Positions 35,690-47,214 of a stretch of DNA of 64,000 nt are shown here, in pieces. Made by a program: the position numbers and the translations under genes. Location of the stretch: contig OZ020519.1 of the NCBI GenBank assembly GCA_963971425.1, forward strand, positions 11,486,028 to 11,550,027. Direction: 5' to 3'. This DNA is from Bryoerythrophyllum caledonicum (taxonomy: Eukaryota > Streptophyta > Bryopsida > Pottiales > Pottiaceae). The number at the start of each line of letters is the position of its first letter. The first letter of the stretch is position 1. Below the pieces are notes generated by a model. That model ran no database searches and was not told the DNA's origin. It saw nothing but the letters and a program-made list of their open reading frames with translations.

Positions 35690-36005
35690 TTTGCGCGCGC
35701 TCGGCCTCAAAGCGCACGCGCCTAGCCCGTGTTCGCATGCGCCCAGTCACTGTGCTTCGCGCGCCCGACCCCTATTCACGTGCGTTCGGCCGCTGTTCGA
35801 GCGCGCCTGGCCTCAAAGCGCACGCGCGCGGCCACTGTTTGCAAGCGTTCGGCCCCCATTTGCACAAGCTTGGCCCCCGTTCGCGCGCGCCTGGCCCCAA
35901 AGCGCACGCGCCCGGCCCCCATTCGCACGCGCCCGACCACGATGTTTGTACACGCCCGATCATGATTGGTACGCGCCCGTTACATCTCGTACGCGCGCGG
36001 CCTTT
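35690..36005 (+). repeat. CpG-rich 21-bp minisatellite, array C
   Basis: About 15 units of 21 bp, consensus near CCTGGCCCCNNTTCGCACGCG, ending 20 bp before the TATA-like box of unit 2. The long ORFs across it are repeat artefacts. Confidence 0.85.
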
Positions 36006-36026
36006 GGAGGGCATGCACACCAATAC

Positions 36027-36032
36027 TATAAG
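36027..36032 (+). promoter_or_regulatory. TATA-like box of unit 2
   Basis: TATAAG 157 bp before the ATG at 36184, in the same place as TATAAAT in units 1 and 3. Confidence 0.5.
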
Positions 36033-36068
36033 TTTGGAAATCGTAGCACCATGGGCCCACTTCTCAGG

Positions 36069-36136
36069 CGCTTTGGCCTGCAACTGCCACGTGGCGGCTG
36101 CTTGCTAAGCAATATTGGGAAGTGTTTTACGGTGTC
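36069..36136 (+). promoter_or_regulatory. Conserved 5' leader block (unit 2)
   Basis: Nearly identical to 49117-49185 in unit 3 (GCTTTGGCCTGCAACTGCCA ... TTTTACGGTGTCTA). It lies between the TATA box and the ATG in both, so it is probably a transcribed leader. It has better conservation than the coding parts I compared. Confidence 0.6.
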
Positions 36137-36183
36137 TATTGACACCCTTTTACTCCCGGCACTCTTTCACGCTAGTTTCAAGC

Positions 36184-36478
36184 ATGGACTCAAGTGGCCT
36201 TTCTGAGATTCGGGATTTCGAGAAGAAAATGAAGAAACGACAACGAGATGCGGGACGAGTACGCAACCACAAGCAAAAAAAACGCATTCACATATTCATC
36301 GATTGTGAGCTGAAGGCATTTCGAGGCTGGGGAAATGTACCAAGTGCGTGGACATTTATAGAGTGTGCAAAGTACATTGCCTGGTGTCATTTGGGACGAA
36401 TGTGGCCGCATTCGCGACTTTGGCCGTACGACAAGGGTAATTTAAATTATTGCACCAATGAAGTATTCAAAGAACGGT
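36184..36478 (+). pseudogene. Unit 2 gene, first fragment
   Basis: Begins MDSSGLSEIRDFEKK with a basic stretch KKRQRDAGRVRNHKQKKR, then the shared domain (AFRGWGNVPSAWTF, ECAKYIAWCHLGRMW, NLNYCTNEVFKER). It is cut by the 6.8-kb transposon inside the codons after KER, at AGAACGGT (36471-36478). Confidence 0.65.
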
Positions 36479-36492
36479 CCCGGGGGGAGCAC

Positions 36493-37319
36493 TATTCATG
36501 AGGGTTAATGATCACGTGCGTTCAAGGCTTCATTGGATGAGGGCTATGTAGGTAAATTCTTGCAATTTATCTAGGGCTTCATTTACCTAAATTTCTAAAG
36601 CGATGCAATTAAAAAGACCCTATCTTTCATTTTAAACAAACACGTAGTTCAAATAAATCTAGGCTACATTAATTATAAATGAAAAAACCTACAGAAGTAG
36701 ACACAGTTTAGGGTTTAGGGAAAAACGATGTTGAGAACCCATTCAAGCTCATTAACAAGGGTTTAGGGTTTAGATTGCTAGTTTGTATTAGAGAAGACAG
36801 AAATGCGTTTAGAAACACATTACAAAACTTAGTCTTGCACAAACACCAAGGAAAGTTGGGATTCAGAGTCTACTGTTTTGCCCAAGAACTGTAAAGCTCC
36901 TACTTACAATCTAGTTATTCCACAAAGTGATTTATGTACAGATTGTGCTCCCGAATTACAACAAAACTGCACTACATCAAAACTGCAGCCGCGCCTCTAT
37001 GCACACACATTGCTGCCAACAATCTGCACATAACAAACAGCACATAACAAACAGCACATAACACAATTAGATGCATCGTAGTGCAATTGGGTCTTCTCTA
37101 CATGTTAGAATGGCTGAAAATTCTGCATACAAGGCACACGCACAACTGTCCTACGGCTGATCATGCAAGCAAACAGATCACATGCTAGAATGGTGATAAG
37201 ATCTGCATACAAGGCACACTCACAACCTATGCAAAGGCTGGTGAAGCAAGCAAGCAGATCTCAGCTATGCAAAGTCGTAAGAATTCTTACCACCAGGATT
37301 CATTGACGCTTCGCTGGGG
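36493..37319. other. Transposon 3' non-coding region with telomere-like motif
   Basis: Contains TTTAGGGTTTAGG around 36708-36722 and 36770-36784 (two units each of the plant telomere repeat) and a triplicated ACAAACAGCACATAA-like phrase around 37028-37062. No gene recognized. Confidence 0.5.
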
Positions 37320-37826
37320 TCACCCAGATGTGCTCGAATGAAGAAGGACGCTGACAAGGCAATACTCACACGCGTCCAGCTCGTGCGGCCATCCTCGCCA
37401 AAGCAATCTTTGAAGCTCAGACAAATCCCTCGCATGGAGGTCGTCTAGCCGACGAGTTCGAAGGTGCTCCGGGATCACGCAACCCATCTTCCACGATCGC
37501 CGAAGCAGATCCACGTTGTCGTCAAAGCGCCGAAGGATAAACCTGTTCTTCCTCCTTGCAGACCACGCAACTTTCTTGGGAATCTCGTTGAAGTCCCACG
37601 AAGCTAAGCGCAGCGCCGCCCACTGCACGGTGCAGCCCATCACCACCTTCGTCACCTTGCTGCTGGCCGCCATCGCAGTCAAAATCTGCAAATAACCAGT
37701 GCGGTCTTCGTCGTAGCGCCCGAATGCAAGCCACGGATCGGCATGCAATGTACAAGAATCGAGGAGCCACGATACGAAGACCTCCGTGAGCTCCCACGCT
37801 CCATCAACTGGCCCTGCGCACTCCAT
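37320..37826 (-). CDS. GC-rich 168-codon ORF inside the transposon (possible captured host fragment)
   Basis: Starts MECAGPVDGAWELTEVF and ends VSVLLHSSTSG. Much richer in GC than the surrounding element, like the SDR and lipase exons at the left of the window. It is rich in Trp/Arg and looks globular; no family recognized. It lies 277 bp beyond the stop of the putative transposase on the same strand, and an 18-bp triplication sits at its start codon. Capture of host gene pieces by TIR transposons is well known; capture here is inferred from composition only. Confidence 0.4.
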   Translation of the reverse strand: MECAGPVDGAWELTEVFVSWLLDSCTLHADPWLAFGRYDEDRTGYLQILTAMAASSKVTKVVMGCTVQWAALRLASWDFNEIPKKVAWSARRKNRFILRRFDDNVDLLRRSWKMGCVIPEHLRTRRLDDLHARDLSELQRLLWRGWPHELDACEYCLVSVLLHSSTSG

Positions 37827-37828
37827 TA

Positions 37829-37883
37829 CAGCTGCAGAAACTAGACGGGCTGCAGAAACTAGACGGGCTGCAGAAACTAGACG
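37829..37883. repeat. 18-bp tandem repeat, three copies
   Basis: GCTGCAGAAACTAGACGG three times in succession, directly upstream of the start of the GC-rich ORF (minus strand). Confidence 0.9.
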
Positions 37884-38102
37884 GTACGTCTCTAATCATT
37901 CGCATCATTCTCTTTTGCCTAGGAGTGTTAGAATAATCATTGATGCTAGGCTAGTATACACACTAGTCTAGTATGCGGAGCTTATTTAGCCTAGTATCTG
38001 TTTTAGGTAGGTTAGTTTCTGAAGTAGTTTAGAATGTTCATACAAACTGAAAGGGCGAGGGATCTGAAATTCTGAGTCAAGATTAGAAGCCAAGATAGAA
38101 AA

Positions 38103-41100
38103 CTATACAAGATTGTTCAACACGTACTCATTCAGGTTTTCAGCGTCATCCAAATCTAAAGTGTAAATCTGACTGTCAGGGTTGAACGACAATGTCACAT
38201 TGGTAATTATAGAATCAAGGCCTATCCACTTGGAATCGGTTAGATCGTACCTGAATTTGTACTGTCCTGGTGCACAAGTGAAATAGTGCAACATTACTTG
38301 AATGTTACAAAGTGAGTTAGGATTCTTACCTGACGGCATGTCACGGTTTGCCAAATCGACTGGATGCTTTAGACACCCCCATGAGGTACCACCTAGCCGC
38401 CTTCGCATTTTTTGTATGCGACCCATCCACCAAGTTCCCTCGTCCACACCTTGTAATACCGAAGCAGCAGTACCGGCCTTTAAAGCTCGTGATCTGCCCC
38501 TCCTTTTGGCTGCTGTAACTGTCGACGGCCTCGAAATAGTAGACCGTTGTACAAAAAAAACACCAACATCCGACCCGATTCCCACAAAACAAGTATTCGA
38601 ACATTGCGCAGCACTAAGGTATGCATCACTATTGTTAAAGTACAATGAGTTCTTGACACGAGTTAAGCAGTCTTTTGATAAGAACGGATTTCCATTTAGT
38701 TGCCCAACTTGAATATTTTATGTCCATCAAATTCAACAAATGGTTCTACCTTAACTGGTTCCAAGGTACCCGCAATCTGGTTCTCATGTGTGCTTAACAT
38801 GTCTGAAATGGCATCACGAGCCTCACTCTCCACAACAGACAGATGTGGCACTCCATCGTCTAGTAAATCACTCTCACCTTGGTCAAGATCATACTCACCT
38901 CCCTCAGCACGCATATGAAATTCGAGGTCTTTGGCATGCAAATCCTCGCGCAAAACCTCCATGTCCCCGTCCTCGCCACGCACTGGTTTGGCTGAGGATG
39001 CGAATGCAAAGCACTGCTTGTCTGCTAGCTCCGCAGACCAAGGTTTTTCAAACCACTGTTTGGTCTTTGCTGTAGCTTGAGCACTTGGTGCCATGTTTAA
39101 ACTATTCAGCAGCCTCTGTGCCGATTTGAGACCCACCTTCAAGGCATCTACCACAAGATCGTTGGTTGCTACACTGCTGTAGTCTCCAAGATCATGTTCG
39201 GTTTCTGAACCTTCTAACCCATGCAGATTAGCCCAGATGTTATTCATTTTATTATGTGCCCTACCAAACTTGATGCCATTCCCACCGTACTCTATCTGGG
39301 ACAAGTGATTGACAGTGTTCGCACATGACAACAATTCGTGAAAATCATATGCTCTTTCCATGCCAACCATCCCCTCTACTTTACTGAATTTTTTTTGCAT
39401 GCATCGCTGCCGGTTAAATGGAACGAACAGTCAGGTGAAGGTACTTATCTCGGAAATGACACACAAATAGAACAATGAAATGACATGACAATTGTATGTC
39501 TATGAAGCATTGCTGACTAATGAAATTCACTTTTGCATTGACAGGTTCAGTGTTTCCCATTACCGCGTGATTACCATGCTTCATCCACAATTTCCAAATC
39601 CTGAAAAAGAAAGAAACCTTTGCAGCTTTCACAATTCGTTCACGTAAGTCATGCCTAAGAGAGAGGAATATGTCTATGTAATCTGCACATATCTCCAAAT
39701 ACACCTCAGTACCAAGAGTGCGTTCACGATGCACATCTTTTGACAATCATAGGGACCGCAAGCAATCTCGTACCTTCTGGGAACAAAGGCGCTGCGCGCT
39801 AGCCCAATTTTGGCGGTCTTTTCTGTCAAAATCCTCTTGAAGTAGCCCATGCTCATCAACCGTGAAGCGATTGAAAACCTGACAAATATGCTGGTGGAGG
39901 GCTAGATCCCCTCCTAACCTCAAAGTCCGCACATTGCTGTCAATAGGGTTAAGTAGCTTCGTACCATTGTGGATGTAGTCCTGGTCGTGTAGTCCTGTAG
40001 CTTCACCTTGCACATTCAAAGCAGAACTGAATATCCAACCCTCCCAGTCAATGGTTAGTCTTGGACCCTCTGACCCCCTGAAATCTTGTAACATCAGTTG
40101 CCTCCTCCGAGAGTCACCATCGCTGGCATGGCCAATAATCGGTCCCACAGCAGTATAGCAATGGCTCATCCATAACGCATCAATTCTTTCCCACTGTTGT
40201 CTAACCCAATCGGAATTGAAACATCCACACATACAACATGCAACAAGCACCAATCAAGGCAGTTTCTCATGCAAAGGGTTCACCATAATTACTCTAGCGA
40301 ACCCCCCTACCTTATCAGACTTGAAAGACTCAACCATTTTGTTGTATCCTACATCTCCAACACCTACAGCGGGTTTATAATGCGGGATGCAGATGTGATT
40401 CTCCCTTGGGCCACAAAACCCAACCATAGTATCCAATTGGGCCTCCCATGAAACACGACCTCTGACTTTGGTCTTGTCCTCGGCCAATATAACCGGGACA
40501 GGGCCAGTAATACCAAGGGCAGCCTTGGCATCAGCATAAATCAATGCTATAGACTTAAAGATTTCAGCATGCTCACCCACTATGAACTGCACCCCTTTCC
40601 TACATTCTCGGCGAATTGTGTCGTAACTTGGCCCTGCAAAGTTTAACGCAAACAGATCACAGAGACGACGTTCCCCATAGATGCACATAGCTCGAGCAAA
40701 GCATTTAGTATTCTCGCTATAACGATTCCCATGGTCATTTCTATTCAAATTTGCTGCCACGTCTTTCATGAAGTCCCACAGTCCAGGTTTGCCCCCGAAT
40801 GCACCTGTTCTGTGGGCACAAATAATATCATTACAAAATTTCATAAGATTTCCGTCAGCTGTGGCATTTCTTGCACTCTCACGCAAAGTAGGCCTCTTAA
40901 CCTTTAGTTGTACAATCCTCACTTTAGCATGCCAGTAATGTAATTTCTCTAGCCGGTACTTTCTATTGAGTTTCCTTGCAAATTTGGACATCTTGTATAT
41001 AGACAAATAGCCTAAGTGGATCCCTCCAGCAGTGCTTCTATGGCCCCTCTTGACCACTGCCTGGTCCTCTCTCCGAATCCTCATTCTGAAATCGTCAAGA

Positions 41101-42530
41101 TGAGGAATCTGAGCACAAAGAGGGCATGTCAGATTTGGGAACGGCTTCGAGTTCAAAGACAAACGTGCGCATTCCCTATGCCGAAACGTTCCACTCACCT
41201 GAACCACACCATCCTGCCATTCGACTGTGGCTGAAAGATGTGGCTCAGGGTACCACTGACTCCCAGAATGAGGATCATTTAGCAACGAAGATACTAAATA
41301 TGAGTTCCCCCCGTATTCAAGGGCTGGACCTCTAAAGCCATAACACATCATACGAGCACCAATTTCCTTATCCATGGATTGGGACATACCTTCCTGTTGA
41401 TTTGATGCACCCCGCAACAACCATGTATGGAGATCACTTTGATTGGAGTGACAGCTAGTGGTGCTGGAGGAAGTTGGTTGACCTGAACGCCCGGATCTGG
41501 CTGGCTCCCTGTTCAGCTTCTCAGCGTCTTGCACAGCCTTCTTGTACTTTGGCGCCCCGACATGGTTCGTCAGGTTCACTTTGAGGTTCAGCTTCATTGG
41601 GCACAACACGAGCAGATCTCGACAGTATTGGCACTTCACCCTAAACCAGTAGCACCTCGTATCTTCTGCTTCCAGATTTCCAAGGATTGTGAAATGTTTG
41701 TGTCCGCTTGGAAGAGTGGCATTCACTGATCGGACAATGTCAACACCTTCGGCAATCAACCTCTTATGATCCTCCGGCGTCACTACGGCAGACCTCCCAT
41801 TCTTTGCAGCACTCAGCGGATGATTATCGAAGTCCACCCCTTTGGCCGCACAGAAATTCCTCACATGCCCAGCATTCACAATGTGAGATCTACGGAAGTT
41901 GTTGAACAGATTGTCGATATGTGCTTTTGTGTGATCCTTGCTACCACCACCACAATCTTTCTTGCATTCTCCGCACCATAACTTGACCACTCCATTGCCA
42001 TTGAGGTCGAAGGTCTTCAGCCACCAGTCATGGTCAGACATGGCAACCTTCTTCAACTCTGCTCGCAGTTTCTTCGCTCGCTCGAGGTATCGGTCCATAA
42101 CCTCTGTCGGCAAGAGTACTGACTTGAGAGGGATCTCGTCAACTTCGCTACAATCTCCGCCACCGCTCACCCTAGACGAACCAGCAGCCAAAAGTGTGGG
42201 ATCTTCGGTTGGAAATTCCATAGCGGTGACAACCTCAACAGCAAGAACCACATTCTCGGCGGTTTTCGTTGACGAACGATCTTCCAGCCGGCGTCTCTTG
42301 CGACACTCTATCTCTCCTTCGCAGACCCGAATGACATGGACCTCCGCAGAGATCGACGTAAGACGCTCCAATTTCTTCCTCACGCGTCGGCGGACTTCAG
42401 GGTCCCAAAACTCAAATGGCCACTCCAGAATGTCGTTGATTTCTAGCTTAATCCGCAGGCTCCCCAACGTCAAAGCCTCTTCAATGTCGACTTTGCTGAA
42501 GTACTGTGGGTCTGCTTCGTCTTCCTCCAA
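38103..42530 (-). pseudogene. Putative transposase of the 6.8-kb element (about 1400 aa, decayed)
   Basis: First frame 42530-40254 (MEEDEADPQYFSKVDIEE), in-frame TGA, continues to 39747, another TGA, then to a 61-bp intron (39444-39384, GTACCT...CAG, phase compatible), next frame to about 38700, a frameshift near 38715, and a last segment to 38103. Notable segments: a cysteine site LWCGECKKDCGG (about 41990) and a second one CQYCRDLLVLC; VILAEDKTKVRGRV (about 40480) followed by DTMVGFCG, recalling the first catalytic region of P/THAP9-like RNase H folds; IIGHASDGDSRRRQLM (about 40130); DYIHNGTKLLNP; and WWMGRIQKMRRR plus KHPVDLANR near the C-terminus. Both TGAs fit CGA originals. I do not know the family name; transposase is inferred from size and from being the only long gene between the TIRs. 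Confidence 0.65.
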
Positions 42531-43231
42531 CGTCCATAGTGTGATTCTATTCGGAGAGCTCCCAGCAATACCTAAAATCTGAAATCACAACGACAAAACG
42601 AGGCTCAAAAAATGCAATGGTTCGCAAAACCCTAATGGACTCCAAAATGCTTGCATCGCTGTTCTCACTGCAATCTGCAATCTCCTGCCCTAGAATCGCA
42701 GGTACAAGAGCTTCAAAGCTTTGACAATGTAGAGCTAAACCAAAAATCGCAGCAACGACGGACATCAAGCAAGCATGATCCACAAATTTTGCACGGCAAA
42801 AAACCCTCAAACCCTAACATGCGCCTGAGAGAAGGACCTCACGCATACGAAGCAGAACTTTTCATCCACAGATATTCATCTCTTGCCGTTACATGGGAGG
42901 CCCGATCACCATTCTACAAATAATGCGTTCAGGATTAGAAAAAGCTGATTCACTCTGCAAATAACCACTTAGGATCCTTCATTTGTTTGCATACAGCCAT
43001 ACAGCCCATAATCCTACTGCTACTTTAGTTGAGCTTTTTTATTTTCAGCAATGCTATATTATATCTAAAAAATCAACAAATTTCAGTATTTTTCTATAGC
43101 CTTCATTCATTATACCTTTTTTTCCCTATTCTATAGAAGCTATTTTATTTCAAATTCTTTTATAAATTTTAGGTGCAAGGTAATTAAAATAACCCTTCAT
43201 TTGATTGCACCTAAACACTAAAGAAAATGGG
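42531..43231. other. Transposon 5' flank/promoter region
   Basis: No gene. The first 270 bases are GC-balanced with AAACCCTA words (telo-box-like) at about 42629, 42786 and 42811. The rest is AT-rich to the right TIR. Confidence 0.5.
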
Positions 43232-43246
43232 AGTGCTCCCCTCGGG

Positions 43247-43409
43247 AGAACGGTGCATCCAAGCGTACTAGCACATCTACAACATGGCAAAGGTTCACCG
43301 GAACGAGGTGAATCTATCCATTTTACGTATGGTGTATGCAGAAATTATACTCGGAGTAGTAGTCGATTTGAGGACGATGGAAATATAGCCAAACTCCAAG
43401 ATGACACCA
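43247..43409 (+). pseudogene. Unit 2 gene, second fragment
   Basis: Resumes after the transposon with GAACGGTGCATCCAAGCG and reads like unit 3: CIQAY-stop-HIYNMAKVHRNE, then LSILRMVYAEIILGVVVDL, RTMEI-stop-PNSKM. It is broken again at ACCA (43406-43409). Confidence 0.7.
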
Positions 43410-43429
43410 TGTGGGAATCCGTTCCCACA
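43410..43429. repeat. Perfect hairpin at the insertion's left end
   Basis: TGTGGGAA-TCCG-TTCCCACA: 8-bp arms with a 4-nt loop, starting at the first inserted base. Confidence 0.85.
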
Positions 43430-43855
43430 AGGTGCCGGAAGTTAATCTTAAAATCCGGCAAAAATAAATAAATTAGTTAAGTAGATACGATAGTCTGTAC
43501 TAGAATAAAACCTATAGTCGGTTTGCAAAAATAAAGACGGATGGACCCGACTGAAATCCCTAATTGAGCCTAAAAGCTACGAAATGGACAGCCAGAGTAG
43601 TTAACAAAATTTCGGGATAGTCTGTCATCCGGAGCTGTCATCCGGAACTACCATTCGGATTCCGGAGCTGTCACCATCCGCTGTCATCATGAGCCGTACT
43701 AACGGCCAGACTACAAAAGGCTGTGGCTCAAGGGGAAACTCTTTCTTTTCATTTCTTCTTTGCGTGTTGCGGTTTCACCCCAACCTTATCTCTCTCTCTC
43801 TCATTCTCTTAACTGCTGGCTGTTAGGGTTTGTAGTTTAGACGGTTAGAACGGAT

Positions 43856-45940
43856 GTGTGTCCGTTAGGGAGGGTTTTTGTGAGGTCGGTGCATGCAGGG
43901 ACAACATCAAGGGAAAGTGAGGAAGTAGGCACATTCGATGAAGACGATCTCCATGGCCAAGAAGAAGAGAACCGACATAGATGGGCACGAGAAAGAGAAC
44001 AAGAACCGGCCATTGCGCTTCCGCCCTTGACGCGGGTTCTTCTGGAGATCCATGCAGACCCGGACGAGTACAACCTTCTGAAGGAAAGTCTGAAGGTAAT
44101 GGGCTGCGACGGCTTTCTCGAAGTCGCTCGGGGCATTCAGGAGGAGACATATGTCCAGGAGTTGATCGGCACTCCGGATCCGAAGTTCGAAGGGTAGATG
44201 CGGGCCCATCCGGAACTCTAGGGAATTCCGGAATGGATGCAGGCGTACGACTTCTCGGCCGGCCGCACAAAGTTGGTGGAACGGCGGGACGAGTTCCTAG
44301 TGGAGGAATTCGGAGGGAAAGCCGATCCGAAGGAAGGCTACAGCATGCAAGACCTACTTCACCGGGATGCCCAACTGGTGCTAGGGTTTCTAAACCCTAT
44401 TTTCCATCCGGAAAAGCCGAAGCGAGTAGTGGCAAAGTGGGCCTGCACTTTCCTCGGTGCACTCTGGGGGAAAGATTGTCGTGGACTGGGAGACGCTCAT
44501 AAGCGAGATGATCAACCGACTCGTGGCCAACCTCCAGAAGGTGAAGAAATCGGCAACCCCACTGGCCTCCTATGTGGTGCACCTCTATTGTCACCACCAA
44601 CAACTCACTCCGGCGGAGGTGAGACTGTATGACGAAGTCCTCAGTCTCGAGAAGTACGGAGGTGAAGACTCAGAGGAAGAATCCGGAGGGGCAGCGGAAC
44701 TCGTGCCGGAAACAACAATTGCGGACACTCCGAAGGAAGACCGGAGGACTTAGAAGAGGCCTCGAGGGAAGGAGCTAGTGCCGGAGAGTCCGGACATCTG
44801 CAGTTCATCCGCATCGTCCGGAGAAGACGAGTCTGGGTCATCAGCAAAAGACTCCAGAGCTCAGCTGAAAGAGATGGATGATCTCCTGCGCAAGGTCGGC
44901 TGGAGAGTGGCCACCCTCAAGGAAACCAACTTCATCGTTACAATTGGTGTAGCTCAGGTCTTCCAAAATCTGGGAGTCAAACGGCTAGAAGACGCTATCA
45001 ACCGGGTGGAGGATCTTCGGAGAAGGGAGGGTGACATGAAGGCGTTGCACCTTCAGGTCTCCACCATGTACAAAGCCAACGCATCGGCAGTGGTGGCTCG
45101 GAAACAGGCGGAGGCAAAAGCCAACGCATCGCCAACTATCCTAACGGAGGTCGGGGGGCCTTGAAGTTTCCGGTAGACAGGGTCATCCGGAGCCTGCTCT
45201 TCACCAAACTAGTGGAGAATGAGAAGAAGGTGACTAGGGCCAACATCATCCAGTTTCTCCTTGATCAAGCGGAGAAGATGGGCCAGACTTGGGAACAGAT
45301 GCGGCTCCTGGTCGACAACATTAACCAGGTGGTTCCGGAAGACCAGGCACCCCAAGTACCGGAAGACTTCATGACCCCGGAACGGACCACGGCCTCCCCG
45401 GATCCACCGCAGCCCAAGTCAACTCCAGCTCCGGGTACCTCAGCGAATCCGGAGACCCTCGATATTCCGTCACCTCGGACACCGGCGGAGGGTATCGTAT
45501 CTTCCAACCCTAGTACGGGTGAGATACTGAAGAATCTCCCGGATCTGTTGACGCCACCAACCATGCGCCTATCAGGTTCTCCGGCAGCAGTTGACCCTGA
45601 GGCACCACCGAAGTCCGTGTCTCGGAGATTGGCATCCGGAACTGGGAGTCCCTTGAGAAGCTACCGAGACTTGGTCCAGGAGACCAAGTCAGCTTCTGAG
45701 CCAGAACGACAACCACCTCCAGTTCCGGAAGGTTCACCGGAGAAGCCACCTCCACCTCCGGATTCCAGAGCTCCAGCGGCAAGGGTTTCTCCAATGGCCG
45801 GACCATTGACCCGGAAGGGCAACTCTTTGCCGGCAACAGCGAAGAAGACAAAGGGCAAGCAGCGGGCTCCGGTGGAGATCTCCCCTCTCGCAGAAGTGGG
45901 AGAAATCGGGCACGAGATGCTCCGACTTAGGATAGTTTAG
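43856..45940 (+). pseudogene. Decayed transposon protein of the 3.8-kb insertion
   Basis: About 690 codons in pieces: 43856-44197, TAG, TAG near 44219, 44237 onward, frameshift at the G run near 44467, to TAG at 44751, 44778-45164, frameshift at a G run near 45156, then 45161-45940. Core: PEWMQAYDFSAGRTKL, FLNPIFHPEKPKRVVAKW, VVDWETLISEMINRL, SYVVHLYCHH. The VDWETLI segment has the look of LNWSKIMYAHL in the gypsy extra ORF. The remainder is a coiled coil and a Pro-rich tail ending KTKGKQRAPVEISPL. No RT, integrase or DDE motif, so not autonomous. Confidence 0.6.
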
Positions 45941-47214
45941 ATGTAGCATTTTTGGGCTTAGATTCCGGACTGGAAGCGATTAACTATGGGGCTCCAAGTG
46001 CACCCGGCTGTTGATGGAGTCGACGGCCAGTTTTGTAGTTAGAATAGAAATTCCGGAGTCGGAAACTTTTTTGAGATTATAGGATTTGAGATCCGATTTG
46101 GAACTTTTCCGGATTCCTCGGATCTTTTAGATAAGATCTAGCGGATTTCCAGTAGATATGGTAGGAAGGCTAAGTTTAGAAGGAACTTAGTTAGTACTTA
46201 TTAGAGGGATTTTGGGGAAAATCTACTCATCTTGTTCTTCTCACTCTCAATATACTTCGTACCTTCTTGCTAGACTTGCTTCTTTGTGATTTTGGTGTGG
46301 AGTGTAGACATTGTGTGAAACAGATCCATTCTTATAAGTATGATTGCGTGAGTATTCTTCCGGAGGTAGAGTGATAACTTTGTTCGCTAGAGGGAAACCG
46401 GTCAGATCCGTGTCAGGAGATCGCCTGGGAGAGTTGGAGGTATTGCAGAGGTGTGTCTGGTAGTCTCCAGGGTCCGGAAGTAGCCAGGAGGGGAAGAGAT
46501 GAACTGTAGAGGTGTTCCTGGTAATCTCTAGGTCACAGAAGTACCCGTGTTACTCTGGATTTTGATCAAGGCCGGAATTTTCCCCCAAGATAGGAGAAAG
46601 CCTGATACGTAGGTCTAGACGGAATACCCCTGGCGGGTGGTAACATCAGTTCCGGAGAATTACAATTGAACTTACCAGAATGTCGTTGTAGTCCGGGCTT
46701 GTCTCTGTGTAACCGTGTCCGGAAGGCCATCCAGATGTCGTGAGAGTCTAAGTCTAGCAGCAGCAATCAAATCACTGGTTAGCAAAGTAGGGAGAGTGAT
46801 GTCCGGTCACTATAAGTTCCGGGCACTGGGTGTCTAACCACTTAAAGTCACAAGGCAGTGGGAAATCCAGCCACTTACACAAAACATAATCAGTGGACTT
46901 CGGCCACTCGCTTAAAAACTCTGGAAGACTCTCTGAGGACGAAAAGAGACAAAGCAAACTACCCTCCGGACTTCCGGAAACTTTTTCCAGAAGCCGTTGC
47001 ACAAAATCCGGACTCCGAAAGGATTCGGATCCATAATACATAAGTAAAGAGAATAGCTAACCCTTGAACGATTGGTGTGGAAGTTTAGTTATTGGAAATA
47101 TTTGGAAAAGAACATTAGGTCTTTGTGGGAACGAAATCGGAGCGGTTACTTTGGAAGCATTTAGTGACGATTAGGTGCATTCCGGAGGAATACTGTCTCT
47201 ACAAACTGCAACTT
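45941..47214. other. 3' non-coding part of the 3.8-kb insertion
   Basis: Rich in CCGGA words. A phrase of about 60 bp (GTAGAGGTGTTCCTGGTAATC type) occurs twice, around 46448 and 46505. No gene seen. Confidence 0.5.

Larger units (their letters stand above)
36479..43246 (-). mobile_element. 6.8-kb TIR DNA transposon with 8-bp target duplication, superfamily unresolved
   Basis: Ends: left CCCGGGGGGAGCACT (36479-36493), right reverse complement CCCGAGGGGAGCACT (43246-43232), 14 of 15 identical. Target duplication AGAACGGT at 36471-36478 and 43247-43254. The empty site is confirmed by unit 3, where the matching stretch is uninterrupted (KERCIQAYQHIY). 8-bp duplications occur in hAT, P and Zisupton/KDZ elements. 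The encoded protein does not show the hAT dimerization signature that I can recognize. It contains one long minus-strand gene and a GC-rich ORF of different composition. Confidence 0.88.
43410..47214 (+). mobile_element. 3.8-kb insertion in unit 2, class unresolved (non-autonomous, carries a retroelement-like ORF)
   Basis: The left junction follows ACCA (43406-43409) and the right junction precedes ACCA (47215-47218). Rejoining gives a stretch the same length (36 nt, CCA to AAG) as the uninterrupted unit 3, so the boundaries are good to a few bases. It starts with a hairpin, TGTGGGAATCCGTTCCCACA. I found no LTR pair, TIR or poly-A tail. It codes for one decayed protein (43856-45940). It may be a solo-type or large non-autonomous derivative of an LTR element. 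Confidence 0.65.

Noticed and set aside
35690-36083. ORFs of 100-170 codons rich in Ala/Arg/Pro
   Set aside because: Same cause: minisatellite C. The end of the largest only runs into the leader of unit 2.
36479-43246. Calling the 6.8-kb element a hAT transposon on its 8-bp duplication alone
   Set aside because: P and KDZ/Zisupton elements also make 8-bp duplications, and the protein lacks the hAT features I can recognize; left unresolved.
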